Part shown: positions 34,149 through 45,346 of the stretch, piece by piece
Numbering within the stretch: position 1 is the first letter of the stretch
How the letters are laid out: each line of letters begins with the position of its first letter
NCBI GenBank assembly: GCA_963575745.1
Contig: CAUYUJ010015837.1
Location: 1,261,540 to 1,325,539, forward strand
Reading direction: 5' to 3'
Source: Prorocentrum cordatum
Lineage: Eukaryota > Sar > Dinophyceae > Prorocentrales > Prorocentraceae
DNA length: 64,000 bases
The notes under the pieces: model-generated
Databases searched by the model: none
What the model was told of the DNA's origin: nothing
What the model saw: the letters and a program-made list of their open reading frames with translations, nothing else
Position numbers and translations under genes: made by a program

Positions 34149-34335
34149 GGGGGGTCGCAGCCCCGATGGGGGGTCGCACCCGCGAGGGGGGTCGCACCCG
34201 CGAGGGGGGTCGCACCCGCGAGGGGGGTCGCAGCCCCGAGGGGGGTCGCACCCGCGAGGGGGGTCGCACCCGCGAGGGGGGTCGCACCCGCGAGGGGGGT
34301 CGCACCCGCGAGGGGGGTCGCAGCCCCGAGGGGGG
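34149..34335. repeat. 18-bp tandem repeat GGGGGGTCGCACCCGCGA
   Basis: About ten copies, with CAGCCCCGA variants, directly after the palindrome. Confidence 0.95.
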
Positions 34336-34700
34336 TCCTGGGTCCTGGGTCCTGGGGTCCTGGGGTCCCGGGGGTCTAGGGGGGTCCTGGGGTCCTGGGG
34401 GTCATCGGGGTCATGGGAATCTTCGGGAGGTTATGGGGTCATCGGGGTCCAGGAGTCCTGGGGGTCATCGGGGTCCTGGGGTCCGGACCGGAGGGGAAAG
34501 GGGTTCGGTTCGGTTCCCGTCGGTTCGGTTCAGGGGCCGCCCGGTTCAGGTTCGGTTCCGGTTCTGGTTCGGTTCGGTTCTCGCCGGTTCGGTTCTGAAT
34601 GAATTCGGTTCGGTCCGGTTCGGTTTTCTACGTTCCTGGTTTTGGACCGGTTCGGTCCGGTTCGGTCGCGGTTCTCGGTTCTCGGTTCTCGGTTCGGTGC
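34336..34700. repeat. GGGGTCCTG and GGTTCGGTTC arrays
   Basis: GGGGTCCTGGG units run to about 34490. GGTTCGGTTCC-type units run from about 34500 to 34700. Confidence 0.9.
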
Positions 34701-34799
34701 GGTCCCTTCATGTAAGGGAATAGCTACACGTTGGATCGCCACCGTCTTCTATATTTCAACATGTTGCAAGCATTTACGTCTCGCAGCACATCGGATATC

Positions 34800-35900
34800 A
34801 GCCGCATGATACCAGCCGTATGACATTGACCAGCTCGCCGATTCCCGCGCCGACCAGCTTGTCCACTCCCGCGCCAAGCAACTCACCCACTCCCTCGCCG
34901 ACCAACTCGACGACTTCTTCATCGACCAACCGACTCCAGCACCGACCAGATCGCGGCTTACCACGCCGACGCCAGCACAAACAACAGCACGGACGCCCAC
35001 GCCTACGCCGGCACCAACGCCAACGACTACACAACGGGGTGCGCCTGGGAGAGGGAGGGACATTTCCTTCACCTCCGTCCCGGCGGCGTGGTCGGGCCGG
35101 GCGTCTTCCAGGTGACGCGGGCGGGCCTTACTGGTGATGCTGACTGTGCAGGTGCCTGCATGCCGCGCCCGTTGGGTGGACGCCAGCGTGTTGCACCCGG
35201 CGCCGGCACCGACGCCGGCTCCATCGACCGCGTCAGCGCTGGCACCAGTCTTGCTACCACCGCCGCCACCCATCGACCTGCAGTCAGGAGGGAAAAAAAC
35301 ACACAGACACAAGTAATCGTCGACCCCCAGGAAAATATGGGAAAATATGGGAAGTGGGGGGGAAGTAAAAAATAACAGAAAATATAGGAAAATATGGGGA
35401 ATCCTTTTATTTGTGTGTGTATTTATTTGTGTGCCCCAGGGCCCCGTCATACAACCTGCGCCAGTTCAGCGCTCCGGAGCTCACGGCACGTGTGTGGCGG
35501 TGTCCGGGCTCTGCATCGCGCTGGACGGTATGCTTCGGCGCCCTGCTGGTGGGACAGGCGTGCGATGCCAACGCAACCGACCCACAGCAAGTGGCCGAGA
35601 GAACATCATCGAACCACAGCCGACCCGCGGCAACCGACCGACGCAACAAATTCGAACCAGAGCATGCCAGCAACAATGCCAACCGAACAGCAACATCGAA
35701 CCAAACTCGAACCACCGCTGACCGAGGCAACAAACTCGAACCACTGCCGATCCGCGACAACCGACCGACGCAACAAACTGGAGTCAGACTCCATCGACTA
35801 CTACCTCACCGACCCCATCGACTACATCTCCGACCGCACCACCATCTACTCCACAGACTGCGCCACTTTCTACGCCACCCACTCCCGACTGCGTCACCAT
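34800..35900. other. Gene-free stretch with weak hexamer repeats
   Basis: Loose CGCCGACCAACTC-type repeats (34840-35030), GGGAAAATATGG repeats (35330-35400) and CAACCGACCGACGCAACAAA-type repeats (35570-35800). No conserved coding or RNA signal was recognised. Confidence 0.5.
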
Positions 35901-36129
35901 CTCTTCCTCCATCTACCCCACCATCGACTCCTCCGACTGCAGCTCCCGAGTTAGGTGCACGCCCCGGAGCGGCCGTTTGCGCAGACGGGCCATTGGCAGT
36001 GCCGGTACCTGTGCACCCGTCTCCAAGCGCCCATCTGCATCCACTCTCTTCGGGGACGGCTACCTCTACAAGTACTTCCACCACAGGCTCATCCACTTGT
36101 CCATCAATTTCTGCGGATCTCTTTGGTTA

Positions 36130-36190
36130 GTCTCCTCCTCCTCCTCCTGTTCCTGCTCCTCCTCCTCCTCCTCCTCCTCTTTCCCCCCGC
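36130..36190. repeat. (CCT)n tract
   Basis: Short CCT tract. Mixed sequence without gene signals surrounds it from 35940 to 36680. Confidence 0.85.
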
Positions 36191-36679
36191 GTAGCCTATC
36201 CCTCTGCGCTTGCACTGCAGTGGTCATGCGGGCGCCCAGACTGGCAGGCAATAGGCGATGACCTCCGCGGCCTGCGAATATGTACTCCGCCCCGCTCTTC
36301 CAGGCCATGGATGCGCGCGACGGCTCGCCTATGGCAGGTTGGCTGGGGCGTCACTCGTGTTTTTTTTTGTAATCTCCTCCCCCCATCCTCCTCTTGCGCG
36401 TCCAGCCGCGACCGCTTAGCTAGCAACCCAGTTTCGCTTTTCGTATCCTCTGGCCTGCGGCCGGCGCAGGGGCAGTGGGAAACGCGCTGCCTGTAGCGTG
36501 ATCAGTGCTTCATATGCTTCACAGCGTGACCTGTCACTTTCAGGCCACGAATTGTTTGATGTGCTTGCCTATCGCAGGTTGGCTCTTGGGGTGCGCCTGT
36601 TTTGCCTAGCGAGTCTTTTAATCGCATGGCGGCTGAGGTTGTTTGATCAATATAAGTCATGCCATTTGTGCGCATGGAA

Positions 36680-36940
36680 AATTACGACGGATGCGCGCGG
36701 TAGTAAGGCAAGGGCAACAATTTAAACACCACGCGCCCTCCATCCTTAAAGTCGCTGCAAAGGTTGAAGACGACTGTGCGCGGCTCCCGGGCGAGAGCCA
36801 CATGTTGAAAACCACTGGCCCTGCATTTTTGAAGCTGCTGCAGGTTCTGAAAAATAATGCGCGCGGCGCGAGAGCCATATTTTGAAAGCCGCCCACCGTC
36901 CCATCATACTTGACATGGCTGCGAATTTTAAGCATCAGGC
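36680..36940. repeat. Second cluster of the 70-85-bp GCGCGCGG unit
   Basis: GATGCGCGCGGTAGTAAGGC, TGTGCGCGGCTCCCGGGCGAG and AATGCGCGCGGCGCGAGAGCC are spaced about 80 bases apart. They are separated by TTTAAACACCACGCGCCCTCC-like spacers as in 33600-34117. Confidence 0.65.
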
Positions 36941-37034
36941 CATGCATGGTGGGGGATTACGTCCCGCGCGACACGCTTGTATCCCGCCTTCACCGAGCCG
37001 TCTGGGGGTGCGACAGGGAAGGGCTAGGTGTAAC

Positions 37035-37320
37035 GAGGGATGGAGGAGGATAACGAGGAGGAGGAGGAGGAGGAAGAAGAGGAGGAGGAGGAGGAGGAGG
37101 AAAAAGAGGAGGAGGAGGAGGAGGAGGAGGAAGAAAAGGAGGAGGAGGAAGAGTAGGAGGACGAGGAGGGAGGAGGAGGAGGAGGAAGAAGAGGAAGAGG
37201 AGGAACAGGAGGAGGAGGAGGAGGAGGAAAAGGAGGTCGACGACAACGAGCAGGAGAGGGGATGGAGGAGGAGGAGGAGGAGGAGGAGGAGGAGGAGGAG
37301 GCGGACGCGGAGGAGGAGGA
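37035..37320. repeat. (GGA)n tract
   Basis: GGA with GAAGA and GACGA interruptions. It is followed by a GC-rich stretch to 37480 without a clear gene. Confidence 0.95.
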
Positions 37321-37694
37321 GCCCCCCCCTCCTTCGGAGGCCCTGCTGGCCCCGGTTGGCCGGGAGCCGCTGGCGCCCCAGCAGCGGCCCCGCCCGCCGG
37401 GCCGCTACGGCGGCCCGGCGGGTCGGCGCGCGCGCCGGCGGAGGCCCGCCAGAGGGGGGATCGGAGGGGGGGAGTATTGAGTCGGGCACGTCCGTTTACA
37501 GGAGCATATTCAAAAATTGTAAAACAATCGTCGGGGAACGATTTTCCCGCTATTCTTGTTTTTTCTATCATTCTTCCATTATTTCCCTACCTAGGCTCTG
37601 CCTAGAAGGGTTCTTACTCTTTTAGCTTAAAGGGGCCGGGCAGTGGAACACGCCCCGGGCGGTTCCCCCAGTCCCCTGGGAGCGGTTCCCCCCA

Positions 37695-38120
37695 GTCCCC
37701 TGGGAGCTTTAGCTTTAGCTTTAGCTTTAGCTTTAGCTTAGCTTTAGCTTAGCTTTAGCTTAGCTGTAGCTTAGCTTTAGCTGCAGCGTTTCGCTTAGCT
37801 TTTCGCTTAGCGTTTAGCTTAGCTGTAGCTTAGCTTTAGCTTAGCTTTAGCTTAGCTTGAGCTTAGCTGTAGCATAGCTTTAGCTTAGCTTTAGCTTAGC
37901 TTTAGCTTAGCTTTAGCTTAGCTTGAGCTTAGCTGTAGATTAGCTTGCGCTTAGCTGTTGCTCAGCTTTAGCTCAGCTTTAGTTTAGCTTTAGCTTAGCT
38001 TTAGCTTAGCTTTAGTTTAGCTTTAGCTTAGCTTTAGCTGAACTTTAGCTTAGCTGTGGCTTAGCTTTAACTTAGCTTTAGCTTAGCGTTAGCTTAGCTT
38101 TAGCTTAGCTTTAGCTTAGC
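37695..38120. repeat. TTTAGCTTAGC minisatellite
   Basis: An 11-12-base unit ((G)CTTTAGCTTA) repeats about 38 times over 425 bases, with point variants such as GCTGTAGCTTA. It starts with pure GCTTTA copies at about 37706. AGCT sites make each unit partly self-complementary. Confidence 0.95.
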
Positions 38121-38279
38121 GTGACTGTTACTTCTAATGCTGCTTTCCTAGGGGTTCCAACTCCTAGGTAGGGTCGCACTGGGATAGTTTTATTCTTCGT
38201 CCAAAATCCGCCTGTAGGGGGACACCCGGCTATCAAGCCGTGGCCAACCGTCTTGTCGCGCCTATAGGCCCACCAAAGT

Positions 38280-38415
38280 TTGTTCTAAGAACCAGTTGTG
38301 TTCTGCACAAAATATTATAAGAACACTTCTGGCGGGGACTGTTTAGCGCAACGGGTTAATGTTCTAAGAACATTGTTCTGTTCTTAGAACGTTTTGGGGT
38401 TCTGAGAACAATTCG
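38280..38415. repeat. Cluster of GTTCTAAGAAC-type palindromes
   Basis: GTTCTAAGAAC, ATGTTCTAAGAACATT, GTTCTTAGAAC and GTTCTGAGAAC occur within 135 bases. The inverted pairs could fold or act as protein sites. No gene is adjacent that would identify a role. Confidence 0.6.
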
Positions 38416-38936
38416 TGGTAGATGATCGGAACGCCGGGAGGGTCGGTCCCTGCTCAAGGGCTCGGACGAGGATGATTCCGTTCCGGGGCGTTCTGGAACG
38501 CACGCCGGGGGCGGCCAGGAGGGTGGATCTCACGGCTGGGGCCACGATATCTCCCCAGATGTCATGGCCCCCTCTTCTTATTGCGCCTGAGGCATCTTCC
38601 AGAGCCGCCAGGTCTCAGAGGTTTTCGGTTTCGCCGCACCCGATCTTATCCTCGTCGTGACTTCGTCTTCGGGGGGAGGAAGAGGCGCCGCCATCGATCA
38701 GTTTGCGTCTCGTCTTTAACTGGAAGCCGGTTGCTTCCAGAGCTCCTGTTTGAGCCTCGAGCTGCAGCTACTGTCATCGCCGAGGCACTGGCGTTGCTGC
38801 CAAAGTAAAGGGGACGAGGACGAGGACGAGGAGACGGTATGGGGGAACGGAGGGAGGAGCAGTGCAGCAGGGAGGACGAGGAGGAGGAGGAGGACTCTTT
38901 GACTCTTTGATAGCGGACGCTGTCCTGGGGGGCGAT

Positions 38937-39370
38937 TTAATCACTGGAATCGCTTCCATCCCCAGCCCGCTCGGGCTGGGGTCCCTGGGCCTGGCCAGGC
39001 CTGGAGGGAGCCGCGCGGTCCAACAACCCCGCTCCCGTCTGGGCCCCCGAAGGCCCAGCAGCCTGGCCAGCCAGGTCGGATCCTGGGTTTTCCGAATGCG
39101 GACTCCTGAGCATGGCCGCCACGTCCGCGCAGGCGGCTTCTTCACGAGCCCTAGTGGCCTCTAAAACTGCCCTCGGGGGGCCTTCACGACGCGGGAACAA
39201 ACCTTTGCTTATCCTCGCTAGGTTCTCCGAACCCTTGTTGGTCCGTCCGTCACATCTGCCAACTAAATTCCTGGGGTCCACGGTGCAATAGGACCCGCAC
39301 TCCGAACAAATGTGAAGGAACCATTTCTCCACATACTGGAGCCTGTGAGAGGGGTGAACCTAACAGCAGC
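38937..39370 (-). pseudogene. C-terminal zinc-knuckle end of LINE ORF2 (shifted frame)
   Basis: After the break near 39365 a different frame continues the protein sensibly: HPSHRLQYVEKWFLHICSEC, then GSYCTVDPRNLVGRCDG. This gives Cys residues in C-x2-C-x3-C...C order. A charged tail (REGPPRAVLEATRAREEAAC) follows, with stop at 38937. The preceding frame ends early (TPGI stop) at 39263. The paired Cys clusters on either side of the break (CTVC near 39465 and CSEC near 39300) suggest a nucleic-acid-binding C-terminus. Confidence 0.6.
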
Positions 39371-41643
39371 CTGGGAGCCTCTCCTGACTTCGGCAGGAGG
39401 CCCTGAACATGTCGTGGCCGCGAAAACCCGCGTTTGGTAGCGGGGAACAACTCTCTCACAGACCGTGCACCACCAGTATTTCATGCTGCGACCACATGGC
39501 TCGAGGATGTGGTCCGAGGCCTGTGCCGCGGCCACCAACTTGGACGGTCTGACCTCCTTCTTCAAAGGGGGTGTCTCCGCCCGAGTGTTTTCCTCGGCCT
39601 CCGCTGCACACGCCAGGGCACGTCTGGCCCTACGACGGATCAACGAAGCTGTGGCATCAATTTTGTCCGTCTCAGGCTCCCGCCCCACCAGGCCCCTCCA
39701 CGCCAACTCCGCCGCCTCCCCCGCCCACGAATCAGCACAGGCGTTGCCAGAGGCATAAAAGAGTTTCTCACACGTGTCTAACTTCTCTGGGGCCTCCTCT
39801 TGGTGGGAGGGGAACCAAACAACTTCCACATCAAGATTCCTCCTGGCCTGGAAGGCTTTGCGGGCCCTGGTCCAGAGGTCTTCGTTGGCACCCACAGGGT
39901 TGGGCCTACGAAAGCGGGCCCTCCAGGTCCTGGAGATCGTCTTGTGGTCCGTCACAAAAGTGAAACCTAGCTCTGAATCAACTTGCTCTAACGCCAGGCA
40001 GAATGCTAAAACTTCGGCTCGGGGGACCGTTTGCTTTTCTCCGAGCAGAGGAACCCTGAGAGCCTCCCCCAAGGTCCACCCGCCTCCCGAATCGATCACG
40101 AGCCCCACGATCGCTGCTCCGCAGCGTCTACGCCTGGGGTCGTCAGAATATTTGCCCCCCGAGCCGTCTCCGAAAATGTGAACTCTGCCTGACTCCGTGC
40201 ATTCGGCGAAGCCGTGTGACTTAAAATCCAACTGCAGCTGGCCGAGGAGCGCTTCATCGAACTCAGGAGTGGTGAGCCCGACGGCAGGTACTCCCCGAAG
40301 CCAAAGGGCAGGCAGCGCCTCGTGCTGCGCCGCCGCCTGCACCACGAGCACATCCGACTTCACGAAATCCTCGTGTCCTTTGTTCTGCTCGCATTCCCAA
40401 ATGCGGTGATACAAACTCTCTTCTTTGAGCTGGCAGCGCGGACAAAGCTTAGAATCAATCAGGTATCCTTGTCTGGCGCGCCTCACTCGGGTCCATTGCC
40501 CACCTGTGGTGACTATCAGGTTGAGTGCCGCCAAATCTGAAGCTCCTTCATTGTGGAACTTGCGCTGCTCTGCCCTTATTCTCCATACATCAGCACCTGG
40601 GAGAAGGTCAGCTCCATCCTCATGCTTCGACGCCTGCTGCCAGTAAAAACTGCGCATGTCACTGACCACGTCTCCCAAGATAGCAAGTCTCTCCCAATCG
40701 TTCGTGTACTCCGTGTCAGTGCCGCTGGGGCTAAGCCAAGCCTGCAACTGTCCATCTGGTAGTGGTCTGCCCCACTCTGTCGCCTTGATGGGTTTCCATC
40801 CTATGTCCATCAGCGTGGCCTGCAGCGTGGCGATGGGGCCTCTGACATAGGCCCACCTCCTCCGTCCAGCCGTGATCAATCGCTGCCTGATCTTAGTCCA
40901 GGCTAACTTGGCTCTCGCGTGGATCTGAGGATTCATCTGCCACATCGCCAGCCACTCATGAATAACTCGTTTGCGTAATTCCAGACCTGGCTCCTTGTCC
41001 CACATCTCAATTGCAAGTGTTGTCGTCAAACATGTGCCTCCTTGAGAGCCTGCTGCGATCTGGCCCGCCTGTCTTCTTAGCTTCATCAGCTCCGTCGTGG
41101 AGAGGCCGAACGCTTGATATCCGTACGTGGCCTGGGGCAGGGCGCCCGTAGACCATAGTCCTTTCGCTTCTTTAGCCAAGGTAGTGCTCTTTCTCAGCCT
41201 CTTGATCTTGGCGAAGCGTCTCTTGGCTGCCAGGATTCGTCTCTTGAGTGTGCGTGCAACTCGTTTGCGGCCAGCGGCTGCGTCGAGGCCCAGGTCCTTC
41301 GTGTATGTTTTGGCCTTGGCGGGGGTTCCATTCAGCTGCAACCTCTTCGCCACGCTAGAGACCATGTCCCTGTTCGAGCCGATGACGACTGTCTTGTCCG
41401 AGATCTTGAGCCTCTGTTGACGAAGTCCTTGGGCGAGCTCGCAGGCCACCCTGACCATCTTATCTGGGGTGTCCTGCGTCGCGCCTTCCACTCGAGCCAC
41501 AGTGTCATCGACGAATGTCCAGAGTCCAGCCGTCGGTGGTATGATATGCGCTCGCTGTAGGATTGGGTGGAGAAAGACCTTCGCGAGGCTGACACCTCTG
41601 GGCGACCCCGCAACAATCGATCTGGATACCCATAATGCCTCAC
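39365..41643 (-). pseudogene. LINE ORF2 central part: RT palm end, connection and RNase H
   Basis: This frame opens upstream of the annotated-style start. It contains RT motif B (SIVAGSPRGVSLAKVFLHPI, about 41625-41560) and catalytic motif C as FVDD at 41515-41504. Then comes a long connection region with a CPRCQLKEESLYHRIWEC zinc-like motif (about 40440-40385). RNase H follows: GDGSGG (about 40160), RAEVLAF (about 40010), VTDHKT (about 39945) and GNACADSW (about 39735) give the D-E-D-D set. The domain fits the LINE RNase H type. The only obvious defects are the frame breaks at both ends. Confidence 0.8.
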
Positions 41644-44190
41644 TCAGCGACGACTTGTCTTTGAGAAAGCGTGCCGCCGCGAATATGAGTACTTCCAGTC
41701 CACTACCACTGCTGGATAGCCGATCCCCCTGGCGATGCGCATCAGCAGCACAAGGCTGACGCTGCCGTAGAACTTCTCGATGTCCTCCAGCAGGGTGAGG
41801 CTGGAGATGCCCAGCTCGTAACCCGCCTCGTCCAGGCAGGCTCGGAGCAGCCCAGCTCGCAGCGCCGAGCTGCCTTTGAGGGCCGTGTCCCAGTGCGCGC
41901 TCAGCGCTTCACTCCATTCGCTGCAAGGTGACGCCCTCGTCCTGCTCCAGAGTTTGACTGGTAGGGGTAGCATCCCCAGCACTCTCTCTCCGCCTGCTGG
42001 TTTGGGGACCACGGCCCCTAGTGTAGCCGTCCACTGCCTCGGCCATGTGCCCGTCTGCTCGCGCATGTTGATGAGGTCGACCAGCTTCTGGCGTGCGCTC
42101 TGCGGGGCCCTTTTAATGTCGTGCAACTTGAGACCATCCACGCCACCTGCTTTGTTGGGACTCGTGGCCTGCATTGCCGAGTCGAACTCCTCAATTGTGA
42201 TCGGGTCCAAGTCTTCTTCTCTGGCCTTTCTGCGCATGACCTGCAGTTCCCACGCGATGTCCTCTCTGGTGTCCACTGCGTCCGTCCATATATTTAGCCA
42301 TGTCTGCCTCTTCGTGTGCATGAGGATCTCTGGGTCCGCCGAGCTCGCGTTCTGGCGGTACTGCTCGCAGGTCGGCTGCACTGGATCTTTGACGTGCTTG
42401 TGAAGGATGCCTGGCTTGTCTGACCACATCTTCTTTGCCCACTTGGTAAACTGCTGCCGCTGTGTGGAGATGTCTCTGGAGACCGCTATTGCCAGGTGAT
42501 TTTCGATCTCATCCTTCAACCTCTCAAGCTCCTCCAGCGTGTGTGACTTGACCTCCTGCACCCGTAGCATGCGCTCGTCGGCTTCAGCATGATCAAAATT
42601 TTTACCAAAGATCTGATCCAAACCCAACCTCCTGAGCTGCTGGTAGGTCGTGGACAACTCCTTCTCGCACTTCCTCTGTTGCTTGTTGTCCGTGCCGTTG
42701 GTCCTTAGTGACTCATATCTGGTAATCAAGACTCCCATTACCGACCACAACTCTGCAGCTTGATACTTCATATGCGTACGGCCTGGTGTGGCTTTCGATC
42801 TTTGCCATCTGATTGCAAACCCACCTCCTCTTCCTCGGTGCGCATCAGCCTGCTCGGCGTCCATCATGTCTACACCGATGATCGCCTCCTCCAGAGTGGT
42901 GACCCAGACCGCGTACTCGCCTGTGATCGCCTGCTCCATCAGCTTCTGATGCTCACTCCGTATGAGAAGGTTGGCCTCCAACTCGTGCATCTGCTTGGTC
43001 AACGCTGGCCCGATGGCAGTGCGACTGGCCTGCTCCCACTGGCCCTCGTCTATCGCGTATTGCACCGTCTGCTGCACCATATCGGTATGTGGGGGCTCGA
43101 GCCAGTTGAACTCCTCGCGCAAGTCCTCGGGTAGTCCTGCCAATCTCTTCTGATGTGCTGCCTGCTTCTTCTTGCTGCGCTTGCTCTCTGGGTCGGGGGC
43201 CTTCTTCGGTGGGAGCACCAGCGGCAACGGCTTGGGGAGATCCAAGTGCCTATGCCACCAAGCCTCCGAGCGCCCTGGTAATTTGAGCAAGAGCCCCGTG
43301 TGTGTCCTCCAAGGTACTCTCGCATGTCCGTCGATGGTGGTGCCATCTGCTATGTCTTCTCGTGCCATGGCGAAATCTATGAGACTGCCCTTGCCCTTGT
43401 CGCAGGTGGCCTGGATCTTCGGAACGATCACCTTGCCTCCCAGGCGCGTGGGGAGGCCTGACTTCTCGACAAGGGACGGGGACATATTCCAATCTGCCAT
43501 GATAATCCAAGGGTATGTGGTGCTCCCTATGACCGTCGAGAGCGCCTTAATATTTTCAAAGCTGCTGCCCTGCATGCCCTCCTTGGGAAGCAGGTAGAGG
43601 GAGAAGAGAACGACGTTGCCTCCGCTGAGGTGGATAGACATGGCCGCGAACCCTCTGAATGGGTCCTGTCCTCCTCGGGCCTTGATGGTCTCCCTCATCA
43701 CGTCGAACGTTGTGGTTGCCAAGTGCGCCTTGGCGATGAGCAGCTCGCCTCCGCTGTTGCCCTCCTTCGAGCGTCGCGTCGGTGTTGCTGCCGTGACTGC
43801 TGCTTTCCATCCGTCGTTGCTCAGGTCTTTCTTCAGCTTCGCGATGCCTGACTGCGGCACATGGGGCTCCGTGAAGGCAAAAATCTGAGCAAGTTCCTGG
43901 CTCTCGTTGAGGAACTTATGCTGTTTCTCGCCCCATTGTGTGATATTGCTGAAGAATATACTGGTGACCTTCGCTGGCTTAGCTGTCTCACATGTCTGAT
44001 TGCGAGCTCTTTCACACTGGCTGCGTCGCCAATCTTGACAAGCTGCGTCCACATCTGGCGCGGACGAGGAGGTGCGATCCCCAAGACAGGGTGGCGATGT
44101 CCCAGGGGGACCAGGGAAGGCTGACCACTCGGGGGACGGCGGTGCTGGAGGCCTGTCCAGCGCTGCAGGCGGCTGCCATGGCGGGCTAAA
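41644..44190 (-). pseudogene. LINE ORF2 N-terminal part: EEP endonuclease and RT fingers/palm
   Basis: The endonuclease motifs are IFAFTEPHV (about 43885-43861), WIIMADWNM (about 43510-43487), SLIDFAM (about 43388-43368) and HTGLLL (about 43305-43288). These match the catalytic E, D-x-N, D and H of the EEP fold. After a long charged linker come RT signatures: PNKAGGVDGLKLHDIK, GAVVPKPAGGERVLGMLPLP and motif A as EDIEKFYG (about 41787-41764). The frame then reads into SRR and stops at 41644, while the RT continues in the next frame from about 41695. A single lost base would explain this. The same frame is open further upstream over ORF1, but there it reads as an out-of-frame shadow. Confidence 0.8.
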
Positions 44191-45205
44191 TACCAGCCCG
44201 ACCAGAAGAAAAGCCCGTAGCGCCTCCCGCAGCAGCCGTACCAGCCGTAGGTGAAGTGGTGGTCGCCCTCTGAGATGCCGCCCTGGTACGCTCCCTGTTC
44301 TCCTCGATGAGCTTGGCGATCGCCTCAGCCTTACGCTTTTCTGCATCTGGATCGCTGGCTTGTTGTTGCTGTGGTGGTGTCTCAGGCTTGGCGTCTTGAG
44401 CGGGTGGTGGAACATGTGCGTGTGCTTGCCCGTCTTCGTTGATCCTGCGCTTCTTTGCCGCATGATCAGCCTTGATCTTCTTCGCGCTCTCGACCATGGT
44501 GAGCAGGGCTTCCTGCTGCGTCTTGGCGCGCTCCAGCAACTCCTGCAAGGACTTCGCGTCCTCCCTGAACTTTGCAAGCTGGTCCTTCTGCGTCTGTTCC
44601 AGGTCCTCCTCGTCAGCGAAGAGGCTCTCGTCCACCTGGAAGTCCGCCTGCTCGGGCTTAGCCGCCGTGCCCTCCGCCACTGAGTGCATGTTGTATTCTT
44701 CCAGGGCCTTCGAGTGCTCCTGCTGTGCCTCGTAGACCTCCGCCGCTGCCTGCGCCACCTGCTCAGCGAGCTTGGCGAGCGCCTTCTCAGCGTCCATGTG
44801 TCGCTTGGTGACTCCATCGAGCTTGGCCTTGGCGGAGTTGGCCTTACCGATTGCCTGCTTGAGAGCCGCGGACTTGGGTAACTCCTTCTTGGGCGGGGCG
44901 CACTTCTGGGAGATGGTGGTCTGCAGGTGCTCCAGCTGCTCCTGCATGCTCTGGTCGGGCCCCAGCTTGGAGACGGCGTGGGCCAGCTGCCTGCACACCA
45001 CTTCCGCGCATGTGCCCTTAGTAGGTTGGTCTCCCCATGGTGGCTTGCGCGACGCCGAGGTAGTGTCCGCCCAGAGAGTGACGAACGAGTCGCACTTGGC
45101 GCAGCAGCCCCCATTGCGCTTGATCTTCCAGTCGTACGCCCAATTGTTGCAGCTCTTGCAGATTGACCAAGCCCATTTCTTGGACGGCGGCGCCATCGCA
45201 CACAC
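44186..45205 (-). CDS. LINE ORF1, zinc-ribbon plus coiled-coil protein
   Basis: 339 residues from ATG 45205; an in-frame ATG two codons downstream (MCAM) is an alternative. Near the N-terminus, CKSCNNWAYDWKIKRNGG and CCAKCDSFV give a C-x2-C...C-x2-C zinc-ribbon-like knuckle at about residues 18-39. The middle (about 80-290) is rich in Glu, Lys, Ala, Gln and Leu with heptad-like spacing (KLDGVTKRHMDAEKALAKLA), a likely coiled coil. The tail is Ser/Thr/Gly-rich. It sits just before ORF2 and overlaps its open frame, as RNA-binding ORF1 proteins of LINEs do. The exact family is unknown. The frame is intact. Confidence 0.75.
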   Translation of the reverse strand: MCAMAPPSKKWAWSICKSCNNWAYDWKIKRNGGCCAKCDSFVTLWADTTSASRKPPWGDQPTKGTCAEVVCRQLAHAVSKLGPDQSMQEQLEHLQTTISQKCAPPKKELPKSAALKQAIGKANSAKAKLDGVTKRHMDAEKALAKLAEQVAQAAAEVYEAQQEHSKALEEYNMHSVAEGTAAKPEQADFQVDESLFADEEDLEQTQKDQLAKFREDAKSLQELLERAKTQQEALLTMVESAKKIKADHAAKKRRINEDGQAHAHVPPPAQDAKPETPPQQQQASDPDAEKRKAEAIAKLIEENRERTRAASQRATTTSPTAGTAAAGGATGFSSGRAGI

Positions 45206-45346
45206 GTGGTGCCTGCTGCCGTCTGGGTGTGGGTCGGTATGCTCCTCCAGGAGCTCACAGGTTGAGAGAGAAACGTCGGGCAGAAACGCCCTGGCACTGG
45301 CCGCGGACTAGCGGTATCCACGTGTTCCCCTTGTGGAACAAAGCAT

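Noticed and set aside
34149-34335. CRISPR-like regularly spaced 18-bp repeats
   Set aside because: Units are directly adjacent with no spacers, in a eukaryotic context without cas-like genes.
41644-45321. Single 1225-residue ORF as one protein starting at 45321
   Set aside because: Its first third overlaps ORF1 out of frame and reads as Arg/Ser-rich shadow. Only the part below about 44190 carries endonuclease and RT motifs.
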